Positions 1-11,602 of a DNA stretch of 64,000 nucleotides are shown here, in pieces (position 1 is the stretch's first letter; the number at the start of each line of letters is the position of its first letter). The position numbers and the translations under genes were made by a program. The notes under the pieces are model-generated. The model worked only from the letters and a program-made list of their open reading frames with translations, was not told the origin of the DNA and did no database searches. The stretch lies in contig CM042090.1 in assembly GCA_023512835.1 (NCBI GenBank), forward strand, positions 12,741,343 to 12,805,342, written 5' to 3'. Source of the DNA: Taxillus chinensis. Taxonomy: Eukaryota > Streptophyta > Magnoliopsida > Santalales > Loranthaceae.

Positions 1-345
1 AGCTCAAAGTTAATGTAGCTCAATATCCACTCTTGAAGCAAAGTTTATTACTCCAACTACTGGAGTTAATCAAGCTTATGGTTGAAAAAAGTTTTTACTT
101 GATCTAAAGCAAAAGGGGAGCATGAAGGTTCTTGTTGACAACTAAGCTAATATTGTTATCCCTCGTAATCTTCTGTTTCTTGGGAAAACTACACATTTTA
201 ACATCAAGTTATTCTTTTAAGGGAAGTACATAAATATGGAGATGTTAATCATGTTCATTGCATATCTAAAGATCAATGGATAGATTTGTTTGCGAAAGCC
301 ACTGTCAATTGCAGTGTTTACGGTCAATATTGGGTATTTGCAGCT
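1..345 (+). mobile_element. Decayed Ty1-copia retrotransposon, RNase H end
   Basis: Broken plus-strand frames together read like the C-terminal RNase H part of a copia polyprotein. The segments seen are AKFITPTTGVNQA, LWLKKVFT, a VDN-stop-AN stretch, KTTHFNIKLFF and, after a one-base shift, REVHKYGDVNHVHCISKDQW followed by IDLFAKA. This matches the family pattern of a metal-site Asp in VDNQ and the terminal KxxHFNIK...DLFTKAL block. Premature stops and at least two frameshifts show that it is dead. No LTR is recognisable downstream, so the copy is truncated or its end has diverged. It lies where the missing last laccase exon might have been expected. Confidence 0.75.
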
Positions 346-688
346 ACCAAAACAAGGACGAGTGTTATAATTTCTTTAGATCAAAATTATTTTTAAAATT
401 GATGGAGTATAAAGTTGACTACTAGCCCAAGCAGTTTATATGTTTTGTTTTATTTTAATTATGTCAATATTTATCCTTAATTTTTAGGCACGCGATTAGT
501 AATCGTAGAGATCATGGTAATAGTATAGAAATTTTAGGATTATGGTGTTAGTGGGCTTTTTTTTTATGGTTTTAAATATTATAATTTTCTTAATGAAATT
601 TGGGTGTACGTAGCTTTCAAAGCCTTCTTCTTCTCCATAATTATTTTTATTCTTGCTCTGTGAATCTTAAAACATACGGTATCCATAC

Positions 689-3600
689 CAGGGTTTTGCG
701 TCCGGAATCGGATGGCGACCCAGCCGTTCTTGGGCACGGCAATGGTGTTCTGCAGCGGCGGGTCGAACAGGTTGTACCTCAAAAGGATCCTTCTCTTTAT
801 CGAAGTTGCCGAATCCCCAACCCAGCACCAAGAAGCTGTGCCCATGCAAATGCATGGGATGGTCCGTCCCCGCCATCAAATTCGTCCCCTGCAGCACTAT
901 CTCCACCGTGGAGTTGTACTCCAGCACAAACACCTGCCTCGTCCTCTTCGGCGTCTCAAACTCTAACGGCATGTACTCCGCCGTGTAGTCGAACTTCACC
1001 GGCGGCTTTGCCGGAAAATGCCAACCAACCACCCCCTTAATCCTCCTGTAGTAGGACTGGAGCACGTCAATCGAGGGGTTCTCGAAGCTGATGTTGTTCA
1101 TGCTGGCGGCCAGGCGGGTGACGTTCGGCCCTTGGCACGTGTCATTCGGCGCCCCGCCAGGGCACGGGAAGCCGTTGACGGAAAGCGTTATAAATAGCTT
1201 GGTCGTCACGTTCATGGGGACGTACACCGGGTGCTCCAGCGATCCCAGGCTCCGGAACTGTGACGTGAAGGCGACTGAGGCGTTGGTGTCGTTGAAATAT
1301 GGGAGGTCGGGGAGGGTGGGAGGCGGCGGTGGCGAGGAGGCGGAGGAGTTGGTTTTGTAGGCAACGATGGCAGTGGCGGTGGTGTTGTCATACTCGACGC
1401 CGGAGGCGCTGGAGTATACGCGCGCCGCCATGTAGTAATTGCCGGGGGACTGGTTGGCGGTGAGGAGGACGTCGATGGTCTGGCCAGGGGAGATGGCGAC
1501 GTAAGTGGAATTGAAGGGCTTGCCGTAGCTGCCATCCGTACCGACAACGGTGAGGGAGTGGTTGGCGATGGCGAAGAAGAGGATGTCTTGCATGACGGCG
1601 CCGACTAGCCGGAGGAGATATGTCTTGCCCTTTTCCACTTGTAGCTTGAACGTATCTGCAACAATAACAACACAATACGTAACGTACAATGCTACATATA
1701 TATATATATATATATATATAAGAAAAAGTAAGTCATGATTTGCGTTGGATTATAGTTAAGAGATGGGATTGGACCTTGTTTGGAGCAAGGATAGAAATCG
1801 CCGGGTTGACCATTAATGGTGTAAGCATCAGAAACGTTCGGATCTCCACCCGTCCGTCTCATTTCATCTAGAACATCATTTATGTCACTTTTCCACCATT
1901 CTCCTGCATTCATGGATGAACAACATATATGCATAATGGTAGAGGCGGAGTGAGATTCAACATAATATAACATAAAAGGAATTTTCTATCGCGCTAATAT
2001 ATATTATTAAGTCCTTCAAAGTATCCTAGCATTTTTTGCGCTCAAGAAAAAAAGTCGACGGCTTTAGTGTTTTTTTTTATGTGTATTTCATTTCATTTTT
2101 TCTTTTTCATGCTATTTTGTAGACATCTTTTCCTAATCTACATATTTTTTTGGCAGCACATTATTCATTTAATGCAAAACTTTCATTCTTTTTTAATCTT
2201 CCTAAAACGTTGTCTGTAACATATACTTTGATTTTATTTATAAATATATCAACAACAAATTTATTTTAAAAAAAAACCAGGTGAGGCGGGCCTCCTCATA
2301 ATATTTATGACCATTCTCTCTCTGTTATAGCTTCCGTTGCATCCTCTCATGTTTGTTTTTGGTGGTTAAATTTTCTATATAAGTCTATTTTCCTAAATTT
2401 AGGGAAAAAAGTTAAAAAAGTTATAAAATCAATCCTACATGATCGTATATTTAACTTTCTTTATAGGATTTGTACAATATTTTCTTATGTATTGGGAAGC
2501 ACTATTCGCTCCCATAATTATTAAATTATATTTAAAATTTTTCTCTCACCTCTCTCCGTACGTTTCCCATAATATTAACTTTTATTTTTAATTAAATTAT
2601 AAAAAAAATATTATTTTAATAATATAGAGTTTGATTTAGGGAATCTATTATGATGTATATTTATATATGGAAGCAAAAAGTAATTTAAAACTGAGAATTT
2701 AGGGAAACCGATGAGAAAAGTCATGCTAGTGCTCTTAAATGGAAAAGTCTATTTATTAAAAAAGTATAAAAATTATACTTTTTAAATTTATTATTTTAAT
2801 AAAACTTTTACAAAATAAAATACTTATTTAAATTTAACCTAATATTATTTAAATTATATTTATTAAGATATTATATTTTTCATTATCACATTTACTTTCG
2901 ATTTGTTTTTCTTTTCTCATCTAGTTATAAAATATCAAAATAAAAAAATTAAATTATTAATTAGTGAATGATTAAAATATAATCTAAAAAATAAAGTTTT
3001 AAAAAAATATTGTTAAATAAAAATAATAATACTTTTAGTTATTTTAAAAAATTAATTTTATAGAAAATATAGTGGATACTCGGACAAGAAGGAGAAAAAA
3101 AACATGCTGACATAGTTAGAACTTAACTTTTAAAGATTTGCAACATATTGAAAGGATTTTAAAATGCATGTATGCTGGATTGGATAGTAACATTGAAATT
3201 CAATGTGTTCATGATTATTGATTGGGAATGGATATACTCACATAAACACATCTACTTTCTTATATGAAATGATTGGGGTGGTGGTTCTAGCATGGCACGC
3301 AGCAGCAGAGAGCGAGGAGGGAGAAGGGTGTTGACTAGAGGTTATTTTTATAATTTGATGTGGAATTAAAAATATTTTATGAGTGTATTTATTATTATTA
3401 TTATTTGATAAATTATGCAGGTAATTCACCTAAAAACACGTCTTTTGTCATTGGACTAAAATTAAAAAATATAAAATAAAACAAATATTAATTTGACAAC
3501 AATAAAATTGCCTCTGCGCAACCAACTTGTATATTTACCCACAACCCACTAATTTTGAAATTAACACCTCACACAATGAGACCCATATACTTTGATTTTA

Positions 3601-6600
3601 TTTATAAACATATTAAGAAAAAATTTATTTTAAAAAAAGTGAGATTTGGGCCTACACATAGTATATATGCCTCATTCTCTCCCCCCTTTCTCAAAACTCA
3701 TTTCTTTTTAGTTTGAAGCATAATTATTAGAATCCGACTAGCCCAACCAGATCCGACCGGTAAACCAATAATTCAATTACTTAATCGGCCCGGTTATCTA
3801 TATAATTAGATATTTTCTGAAAAAAAAAAAAATCAAGCTGACCAGGAGGTTTTTTGTGACCCAACTAACCCGGCCGGGTTATACAAAATTGGCCAGTTTT
3901 TTTAAAAATAATAAAATATTATTTAATTTATTTTATAATATAATTTTAATTTAGAATTAATGGGCTATTATTGACATTTCACTTTAATATCCTTTTAAAC
4001 TTTATGTGAATTTTCTTTTATTATGAATATATGTTACTAAACTTTTAAATTTATTAAGAATTTATGTTAGAAATATACATTAAAAATAAATAGTATTATA
4101 TTAGAAGTATAATTTTAATATATTAGTTTAAAATACTTATTTTATATTAGTATATAATTATTAATTATATGGTTGGTTCAACCACCGATCCGGTGGTAGT
4201 GAATCGGTGACCTGACCACCTGGTGCCTTAGTTGGGTTGATATCCGATCCTTGTTTCGATAACTATGCTTTCAAGAATTATTTTAACAAAAATTCCTAAA
4301 AATTACACTTTTAAGACTATTTATTTTAACAAAATATTAAACAAAATGAATACTACCTATCTAAATTTAATTCAATATTATTCACTATCTATTTATCAAA
4401 ATATTATATTTTCTTGACAACATTTACTTTTTGATTTCTTTTTTTCTTCCTCAATCCATTTTTTTTTCTATTTATAAAAGCTAAAAATAAAATAAATAAA
4501 TAAATAAAAGAATAAAATTATTATTTTAATTAATAAATGATTAAAATAAAGAAACTAAAAAAAAGAGTTTAAAAAAATTAAGTTGTTAAATAAAAAAATA
4601 ATAGTTTTAGTTATTTTAAAAAGCAAATTTTTAACAGGTCATAATGAATGCTCTTACGAAAAGAAAAAAAATGACCTTAATTTATTTTCTAGGATATGAT
4701 TTTATGAGCTCATGTAACAAAACATTTATATTTGGAATGATTTTGAAATGCATGTAGGGTTGGATAGGATACTATTATTGGAATTGAAAGCGTTCATGAT
4801 TATTGGTTTTGAGTTTTACTTCCCTTAAGTTCTTGAGTAATGAAAATTCTATTTACTAGTAAATTGTGTAGATAATTTGTCTAAAATTTTACCTTTTTGT
4901 TGATAGATTAATATGAAATTGTTTGAGAAAAAATAATATCAATTTAACTTAACCATAATTATATAACACTATTCTTTAAATTACTTTTACTTTTATTAAA
5001 ATAATCAAATTTATGTAACACTTTCATTTCCATCTTCATCTATTGTCGCTCACCGTCTCCATCTTCACCCATTGCCTCTCAAAGTCTCGTTACTCCTCTC
5101 TCCATTCTTCTTCCTCTTTTTCAAGCTAGGAGAGGAAGGTAATGGCTTCACATTTTGTCACTTCACTCACCCATGTCTTCTTTAATCCTAAATCCGTGAA
5201 GAAGAACAGCTTCGGACGATGGTAAAAAATAACGAGGTGGCCCTCCTCTCTTGCCTCACTACAAACCACCTCTTTCTCGCCCAATTTGAGCCCCTCTCGC
5301 ACCGCACTCTTTGCCCGCCATTCTCGCGGGGCCTCCCTCACCATCTCTGGCCTCGACGCAGCCATATACCACACCTCCAACGACCTTGCCACTTTCGTCC
5401 CCCGATCCTCCTCCTCCTGCCCTGCCCCGGCCTTCCTCTCCTAGATGTCGTCCCCCCTCCTCTTCTAACTTCACAACGCCCTCAACTCACGAGAGCAAAT
5501 TCCCCTAAACCCTACTGTTGTCCCATGACTTATTCTAACTCCTTCCATCTCTCGTGCAAAGTTTGTGTTATACACCCACCAAATACAGTCTAAGTTTTTG
5601 AACTGCGGTGACTCCAATGTCAACGAATCAGGTGTTGAGGAAAAGGATTTTGGGGTTTTGGATCAAATTGTTGAAATTGGGTTCTATTCTTGGAAGCACT
5701 CCTTAACTTCCGCGTTGCAACAGTGGCGGGAGGTCATCCTTTGGAACGATATGGTGAAAAATGAGAGGCGATGTTAGGATTGAGGTTGGAGGTGAGAGGA
5801 GAGACAATTAGAATAAAATAATATAATATTATATAGATAATAAATAGTAATTATTCACATTTTAAAAAAAATATGAGCCCAAATTATTTTTCACTACTCG
5901 TAAAAAATTTTAAACTTATCGAATATATTTTGTTAAAAATAAATCTATTTTTAAAAAAAAAACATCCAATGGCTTAAATTGCATCATATCAATCCGGTTA
6001 TTTGAAATTGTTCCGGTTAAACATTAATTTTCCCAAAATGATATTCGTTGTTTATAAGAAATATTATAAAACACAGATCAAGTGTAATATTGGTTGTTTA
6101 GAAGAATGCTTTAAAAGTTATATCTACGCAAAAGTAGTTCACTTACCAAAATGTTGGAGTTTCGGCATGTGGGTTCGGGTAAGGGTAACGATAGATGCCA
6201 TTTGAGAGGAATACTGATATTCAGCCCAGCGTTTCATAATTAGATTTGAAATCTGACGATATTTTCAAAAAAACAAAAAATGAAAAACAAATATACGGAC
6301 GGATATATTACGCCACGTCAGTTTTAAACTCGGTTACTAAAAAAAACAATATTCAGGTGAGTGTTTTTTTTAAATTTTTTTATTTTTTACAATAATATCT
6401 CCACGCCTTAAAATCCATCTATTCCGCATGATTTTGAGCCCAAAACCTCATCATCACAATTGTACACGCGACTTTACATCATACTAGCCCGCAAGATTGC
6501 AAGATTGACTGTGTAATAACATGGCTTTGAGTGTTTCTCTAATATATCATTCATATAGGAAATGATTTTGACAGTGCATGTGTGGAGTACTCTGGTTGGA

Positions 6601-8106
6601 CGGTAAGACTAGCTCACATAGGATTGATTTCGTGGAAACTCTTGAGTTTTAAAGTTATTTACTGGTTGATAAATGAAAGATGCTATCCCAAGAGATTGGG
6701 GTCTACCCAAAGTGAGGTCAAACACTCAAGTTTTTTCTTTTTAAATTCGGTTACTAAAAAAACATTATTCAATTGAGTGTTTTTTTCTTTTAATTTTTTT
6801 TACAATAATATTTCCACTCCTTTTTACCCTTAAAATCCTTATTTTGAGCCTACAACCTCATCATCCCGGTGTACACGCGACTTTACATCATACTAGCCCG
6901 CAAGATTGCAAAATTGACTGTGCAATTAGTCAATGATCTGGTTTGAGTGTTTCTCAAATATATCACTCATGCATATACAAAATGATTCTGACAGTGTATG
7001 TGTGGGGTCTGGTGGACGGTAAGTCTAGCTCACACAGGATTGATTTTGTGGAAATTAAACTCTTAAGTTTTTAAGTTAATAATTTACCGATTGATAAATG
7101 AAAGACGCTATCCCAAGAGATTAATGGGTACCCAAAACTGATTTATACCCAAAAAGGTTTTTTGTTTTTTGTTTGAAAATGATGACTTTTGAGCTTCCAA
7201 AAATAGTCGTTCAGGGGATCGATCGAAACGATTTACAAAGTTATACATAAAGATGAAACAAGAGTAAAGTTACCTAAAATGATGGGCGTGTCGGCATGCG
7301 GGTTCGCGTACGGGTAATGAGAGGTGCTGTTTTTAGGGTAAATAACGATGGCGCCATGGACGGTGGCCCGTGTCCAGTCGCTGTGGGCATGCCACCATAC
7401 CGTACCTTCTTCCGACGTGACTAAAATCCTTTGTCGAAACTTTTTCCCCGGCTGTATGGGACACTGTGTAATGTATTCTGGCCCGTCCGACCATGGATAC
7501 CTCGGAAGCTTAATCCCATGCCTGCCATATATATATACATATATTGAGAGGTGTGTGATGCCTCTATATAGATTGTTTCACTACTGTACTGGATCATGGG
7601 TGGGGTGATGAAATATATATATATATATATCCTAAGTAGGCAAGTCTCTCATATATAGTCGACGAATAAGTGGTTACCAGTGTATTGTGATGTTCTGATC
7701 GCCCTTGTTGTAAACATCCACGGTGATGTTTTCTCCTTTGCGAGTGTACAGAGTTGGCCCTGGAAATTTTCCATTTACGGTCAATATTGATTTTGTGCTG
7801 CACAGCCTTGTGTAAGGAGTTTCTTTCACCTGCATGCAATAACATCATGCATAATTTTATATAATAGTTACCAGATTTTTGTCCGATATATATCAACTAT
7901 CCTTAGGAACATGATGGAGGCCCGCTTATCCATATAATCATCATCATCTTAATCACAATTATAATAATAATAATAACTATTAGGAACATATATATATATA
8001 TAGTACCTACCACAAAGTTATAATGTGCGTCTGCAGCTTGGGATTGGAGGAGGTCACCGAGCAGCAGCAGCCCAAAAATCTGTGAGGCTAGGAGGAGAGT
8101 CTGCAT
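689..8106 (-). CDS. Laccase (multicopper oxidase), five exons, last exon not in window
   Basis: Secreted p-diphenol:O2 oxidoreductase acting on phenolics in the cell wall. Exons on the minus strand: 8106-8011, 7829-7678, 7521-7274, 1903-1775 and 1655-689. All junctions are GT-AG and the phases agree. The start at 8106 gives a hydrophobic signal peptide ending near QSQAADA. Visible copper motifs are HWHG (Trp codon split over exons 2/3), [15 protein letters not shown] in exon 3 and HPMHLHGHS in exon 5. The final HCHxxxH exon should follow the donor at 688 but is absent from 1-688. Exon 4 starts GEWW and exon 5 starts [15 protein letters not shown], as in the family. One extra base in the AAAA at 781-784 breaks the frame just before [12 protein letters not shown]; three As would give the usual DPLRYNL. 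About 530 codons are present of a usual 560-590 residues. It resembles the LAC7/14/15-type clade from memory. Intron 3 is unusually long at about 5.4 kb. Confidence 0.9.
1700..1722. repeat. (TA)n microsatellite in laccase intron 4
   Basis: A perfect TA dinucleotide run lies inside the short intron between laccase exons 4 and 5. Apparent short ORFs rich in Tyr-Ile here are artefacts of this run. Confidence 0.9.
3717..4268. mobile_element. Possible TIR element in laccase intron 3
   Basis: A stretch of about 550 bp has loosely inverted ends: AGCATAATTATTAGAATCCG on the left, and AGCATAGTTATCGAAAC when the right end is read in reverse. GC-richer arms carry CCAACC/CCGGT words (3730-3900 and 4150-4250) around an AT-rich core. 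This layout fits a non-autonomous DNA transposon. I did not find a clean target-site duplication, so the boundaries are approximate. Confidence 0.35.
5040..5800 (+). pseudogene. GC-richer gene-like fragment inside laccase intron 3
   Basis: The base composition changes sharply from the AT-rich intron to codon-like, C-rich sequence. One plus frame starts [20 protein letters not shown] near 5142 and resembles a Ser-rich organelle-targeting leader, but it meets a stop near 5223 and then continues open through [21 protein letters not shown] second open block (about 5585-5777) reads [19 protein letters not shown] and later [18 protein letters not shown]. No family is recognised. It may be a captured or relic gene piece with two former exons. 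It could also be chance coding-like composition. Confidence 0.35.
6140..6206 (-). pseudogene. Relic of a second laccase exon 3 (3' end)
   Basis: On the minus strand this reads [13 protein letters not shown] followed by a good donor (TG|GTAAGT). It parallels the true exon-3 end at 7274-7345, which reads [21 protein letters not shown]. About 50 aligned bases are clearly similar, with a two-base loss near the splice site. It lies inside the long laccase intron and no other exon is recognisable next to it. It is best read as the remnant of a partial duplication or of a neighbouring laccase copy. Confidence 0.6.
6335..7145. repeat. Tandem duplication, unit about 400 bp, two copies
   Basis: The block starting near 6335 (CGGTTACTAAAAAAAACAAT) recurs from about 6744. 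Both contain CATCATACTAGCCCGCAAGA, the words TGACAGTG and GGACGGTAAG, and end near CTATCCCAAGAGATT...TACCCAAA. The copies differ by many substitutions and small indels, so the duplication is not recent. It lies in the laccase intron, next to true exon 3. Confidence 0.8.
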
Positions 8107-10930
8107 TGTTTTTGTGACTTCTGTCCTATCAACCTAATAAATAATTTGGGTTAATGTGTTCTGGCCCCTGCGATTGGGTGCTTTTGGATATATGACACCC
8201 TTGCCATTTATAATGTGCCTGGAGGCTGGAGCATCATCTCCTGTTCCCGTTGTTGTCCTTGAAAATACAAATTAATTAATGGGGACCAGCCTCACTCGGA
8301 AGTCGTGAAGATAGATGGCATGAGACGCAACACAACTGGTCCACGGACCGACGGAGTCGATCGACGGACGCGTGACCGACAGAGCATTTTTTTTCTTATT
8401 TCTTTTTTTTTTATGCAACCCAGAACTTGCTTTACTAATAAAATATTTAATTAAATAACGTTTTCAGCATCATTACTTTTATTTAAAATAATAACTTCCA
8501 ACCACATTTATTTAAAATAATTATCTTCCATATTAACATGCAATAAAACAAATCCATTAATTGCAAAGGCATCGTCCAAATAACATTGTAGCTTAACTTC
8601 TGGTTAGTTAAAAAACAGAGATGAATCTAGGAATTACATTACTTACTATTCCGATAAATTTAGAATTACTTTAATAAAATTTGACTTAAAAAAATTTATT
8701 AGCTAGTTTAAAAAAAAAATCAACGCATTGTTATTCCAATTGGTGAAAGAGTAATATTATATATCACTAGAATAGTATAACTAATGAGTTGATATGATAA
8801 CATATTAGATCACTATAAGAAAAAATTAGTCATATATATTAGCTACTATTTTACAATGATAAAACTAGTTACAAATAATTTTTCTAGACCAAAACCTTTT
8901 GAGAGCATAACCGCTTGCATTTCTTTTTCTCAGGTAAATGACTAAATTTATCATCACTAATACAATTTGTGACGTGTGCATATATTTTTACCATCCATTC
9001 AAAGATCATCTGAGCTTATATACATACACACATATATATATATGCCTGAGCTACGTACCTTATACCGTTCAAAAATTAGCTGGAGTTAGTGTGTGCCGTA
9101 TTACATGTAATTATTTACTAATAGAGAGCTACTTTAATAAAATTTTCATCATTATTTCTATTTTTTATATTATTCATGACAATCTCTTTAATTAAATTAA
9201 TTTTTTTAAAATAATCAAAATAAATATATCTTTTATTATTTTAATAAATCATAATTTTATAATATATTTTAAATTTATCTATTTTAATTATTTATTTTTA
9301 CAGTGATTGAAATATTATATTTTAAATATTCAAGGTAAAACGTAGAATTCAATGAAGGTAGTGAATAGTGATAGGTGTTCTTTCAAAATCAGAAAGAGGG
9401 GGGGGGGGGGGGGGTCTACATTCCCCTTGATTAAAAGGGAAAGAAAGAAAAAAGGGAATCGAGGAAAGGGAAATTAAAGTTGAGGTTCTTGGATCGTGGC
9501 GAAAGGTTGGCAACCATGATATTTGCTGCCTCGGTTGAAGTTTATCCGTGGCCCCAGACGTTCCAAACCTTCTATCGTCTCTTCCATTAATGCGTGAACC
9601 GAAAGTGGCCTGCCCGAATGCTTCCACTCCAGTCTAACCCATCCCTATCGAATCATTGATGCCTACCGGCTGCTATGTACGTTCCACTAGCCGCTGAATT
9701 TACCATATACCTTTTCTTGGTAGATAGAGAGAAAAGGTGCAGATTATGATGAGCGTAGAAAATTCGTCTATATCCAAGGTTTTAATGTTTATTTTACCTG
9801 TTTTTTATTTTCGGCGAAAATAATATTTTTTCAGTTTTAAAATTTAATTTAATTTAATTTCTTAAAAATAACTATTATATTTATAAAAAAACAATCACAA
9901 TCACAACATATATATCCTTAATATTCTAAATTGCTCCAGCTCCGCTCTCCACCCCATTTGTTGTCCAGTTTCCTACCAACCACACATGATTAAATTGTTA
10001 TTTTAAATTTTATTTTATTTGTTTCTCCTTCAAATTAAATTATGAAAGATATTTTTTAACTATTTTTTATCCCAATCAAATATTTATTTATTTTTATTCT
10101 TTTTCTTTTTACTTAATTTTTTTCAATCCTTTTTCATCTCAAAAATTTCTAGTTTATCAAGCAAGGGTAAGTGATTGCACTAAGTTCGATGGTAATTATC
10201 GTCATAAGCCTCGACTTGGGTTTCCGAGACACGAACAACCAAAATTATATGATAGTATATTCGGTCGGTTTACTAACCGAATAATCAAAATCATAAACCA
10301 ACTAATTACCATCGATTTTTTTTTAAAAATCAAATAAATTAATTTTATTGAAAAAGCTATATTTTCACTCCAATAACCAATTGGTTTCATTCAACCGGTT
10401 TGATTGGGTTCTTGATCACCCTTACTATATGATGGAAATTAATAAAAAAATAATATAAAGAAAAAATATTTTTTAACTATAATACAAATATAATAAAAAA
10501 TACTGTTGAAGACCTTTTATGTAAAATAAAAAATTACTATTTAGTTATAAAGAAAAGAAAACGGTTGGAGATGGTTAGATATCATATTTTTGGGAAAAGC
10601 AAATTACTAGTGACAGACAATTGAGGTATTTTTGGAAAATGTAAATTTTATGTGAAATGTTTTATTTATTTATTTTTTAAGTTTTTTTAATTTAATTTAA
10701 GCAAAAAAAAACAATCAAATCACCTTAAAAGCAACTCAAACACTATTTTATATTTTATATCAACATATAAAAAAATTACATGTAGAGGATCATTTTTTAA
10801 AATTTAACTCCAATAATATTGCCTATTTTTATGTATATTTGTATTAAAATAATATATTTTTTTCATCAAACCCTACACTTTGTCATTGCCGTCGCCCACT
10901 ACGCTCTAGGCCCAGTTGTCCCCCCCCCCC
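8107..10930. other. Intergenic, AT-rich, no gene supported
   Basis: This is upstream of the laccase and should include its promoter; no confident TATA box was assigned. A CACTA-like end (CACTATAAGAAAAAA near 8812) has no partner with matching flanks. A run of about 18 G lies near 9401-9418. The segment 9420-9720 is less AT-rich than its surroundings and has an unidentified open minus frame. 10165-10430 has roughly inverted ends (AAGGGTAAGTGA on the left, TAAGGGTGATCA from the right in reverse) around CCGGTT/GGTCGGTT words and may be a small TIR element. Confidence 0.5.
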
Positions 10931-10931
10931 G

Positions 10932-11156
10932 GAAGAAGCTGACGCGTTTGACCTCAATAGCTCCGCGCCGTTCATCTTCTTCGATGCTGATGCGTCCAAG
11001 TCGCCGAGCTTCGACTTCGAGCTCTGGAAGATCTGTCGTGCGGCGCCATTGAATCCAAGCCTATTCAGCGGCTCATTGCTTTTGCCGGCGTTGATTGGTG
11101 TTCAGGAGCTTGTTGCCGCTACCGGCATTGGAGAGGAAGCTGGTAGGCACAGGTGA
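10932..11156 (+). pseudogene. Patatin-like phospholipase gene fragment
   Basis: This is an open frame of 74 codons without ATG. Its first 40 or so residues read EEADAFDLNSSAPFIFF, DADASKSPSFDFELWKICRA and APLNPS. They resemble the plant patatin-like (pPLA-III) block with a DLxxxAPFxFSRADAxES...DFxLWxVCRAT pattern. No GxSxG serine motif or DGG motif is present, so it is a piece from the middle of the protein. A C10 run sits directly upstream. The sequence is GC-rich against an AT-rich background. It could be a fragment captured by a transposon or the remains of a dead gene. Confidence 0.6.
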
Positions 11157-11564
11157 AGGGTTTGCACAGAGGTGAAATAGTGAGAGGGAGAAGAGAAAAA
11201 TTATAATAAAATAATAAGTATATAATAAATAATAATTCTTTAAATATGAAGAGTTATTATATTTTTTTTAAATATATAGAGCAGCTTGTTGGCGCATGAA
11301 TTTAAAATTTTATTTTATTTATATAGATAATAAAAAATATATTAGAGATCATATTTAATGTAAAAGTAAAATTTTAAAATAAATATCATATTAAAAGTTC
11401 GCCACGTGAGAATCTTTTAGTACACTGCAGCCAACTGACCGCAAACTTTATATTAATTCATCTACCAGCCCCGCGGGGGCGCGGGGCCACCCTGGCGCCG
11501 CGTGCGTTCCTACTTCCTACTTCCTAGTTCCTATCCGGGCTGCCTCGTGGTAGTGTCATGACTC

Positions 11565-11602
<38 letters not shown>

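Noticed and set aside
8812..8830. CACTATAAGAAAAAA as the end of a second CACTA element
   Set aside because: No matching opposite end with a shared 3-bp flank was found; the nearest right end at 13239 already pairs with 12839.
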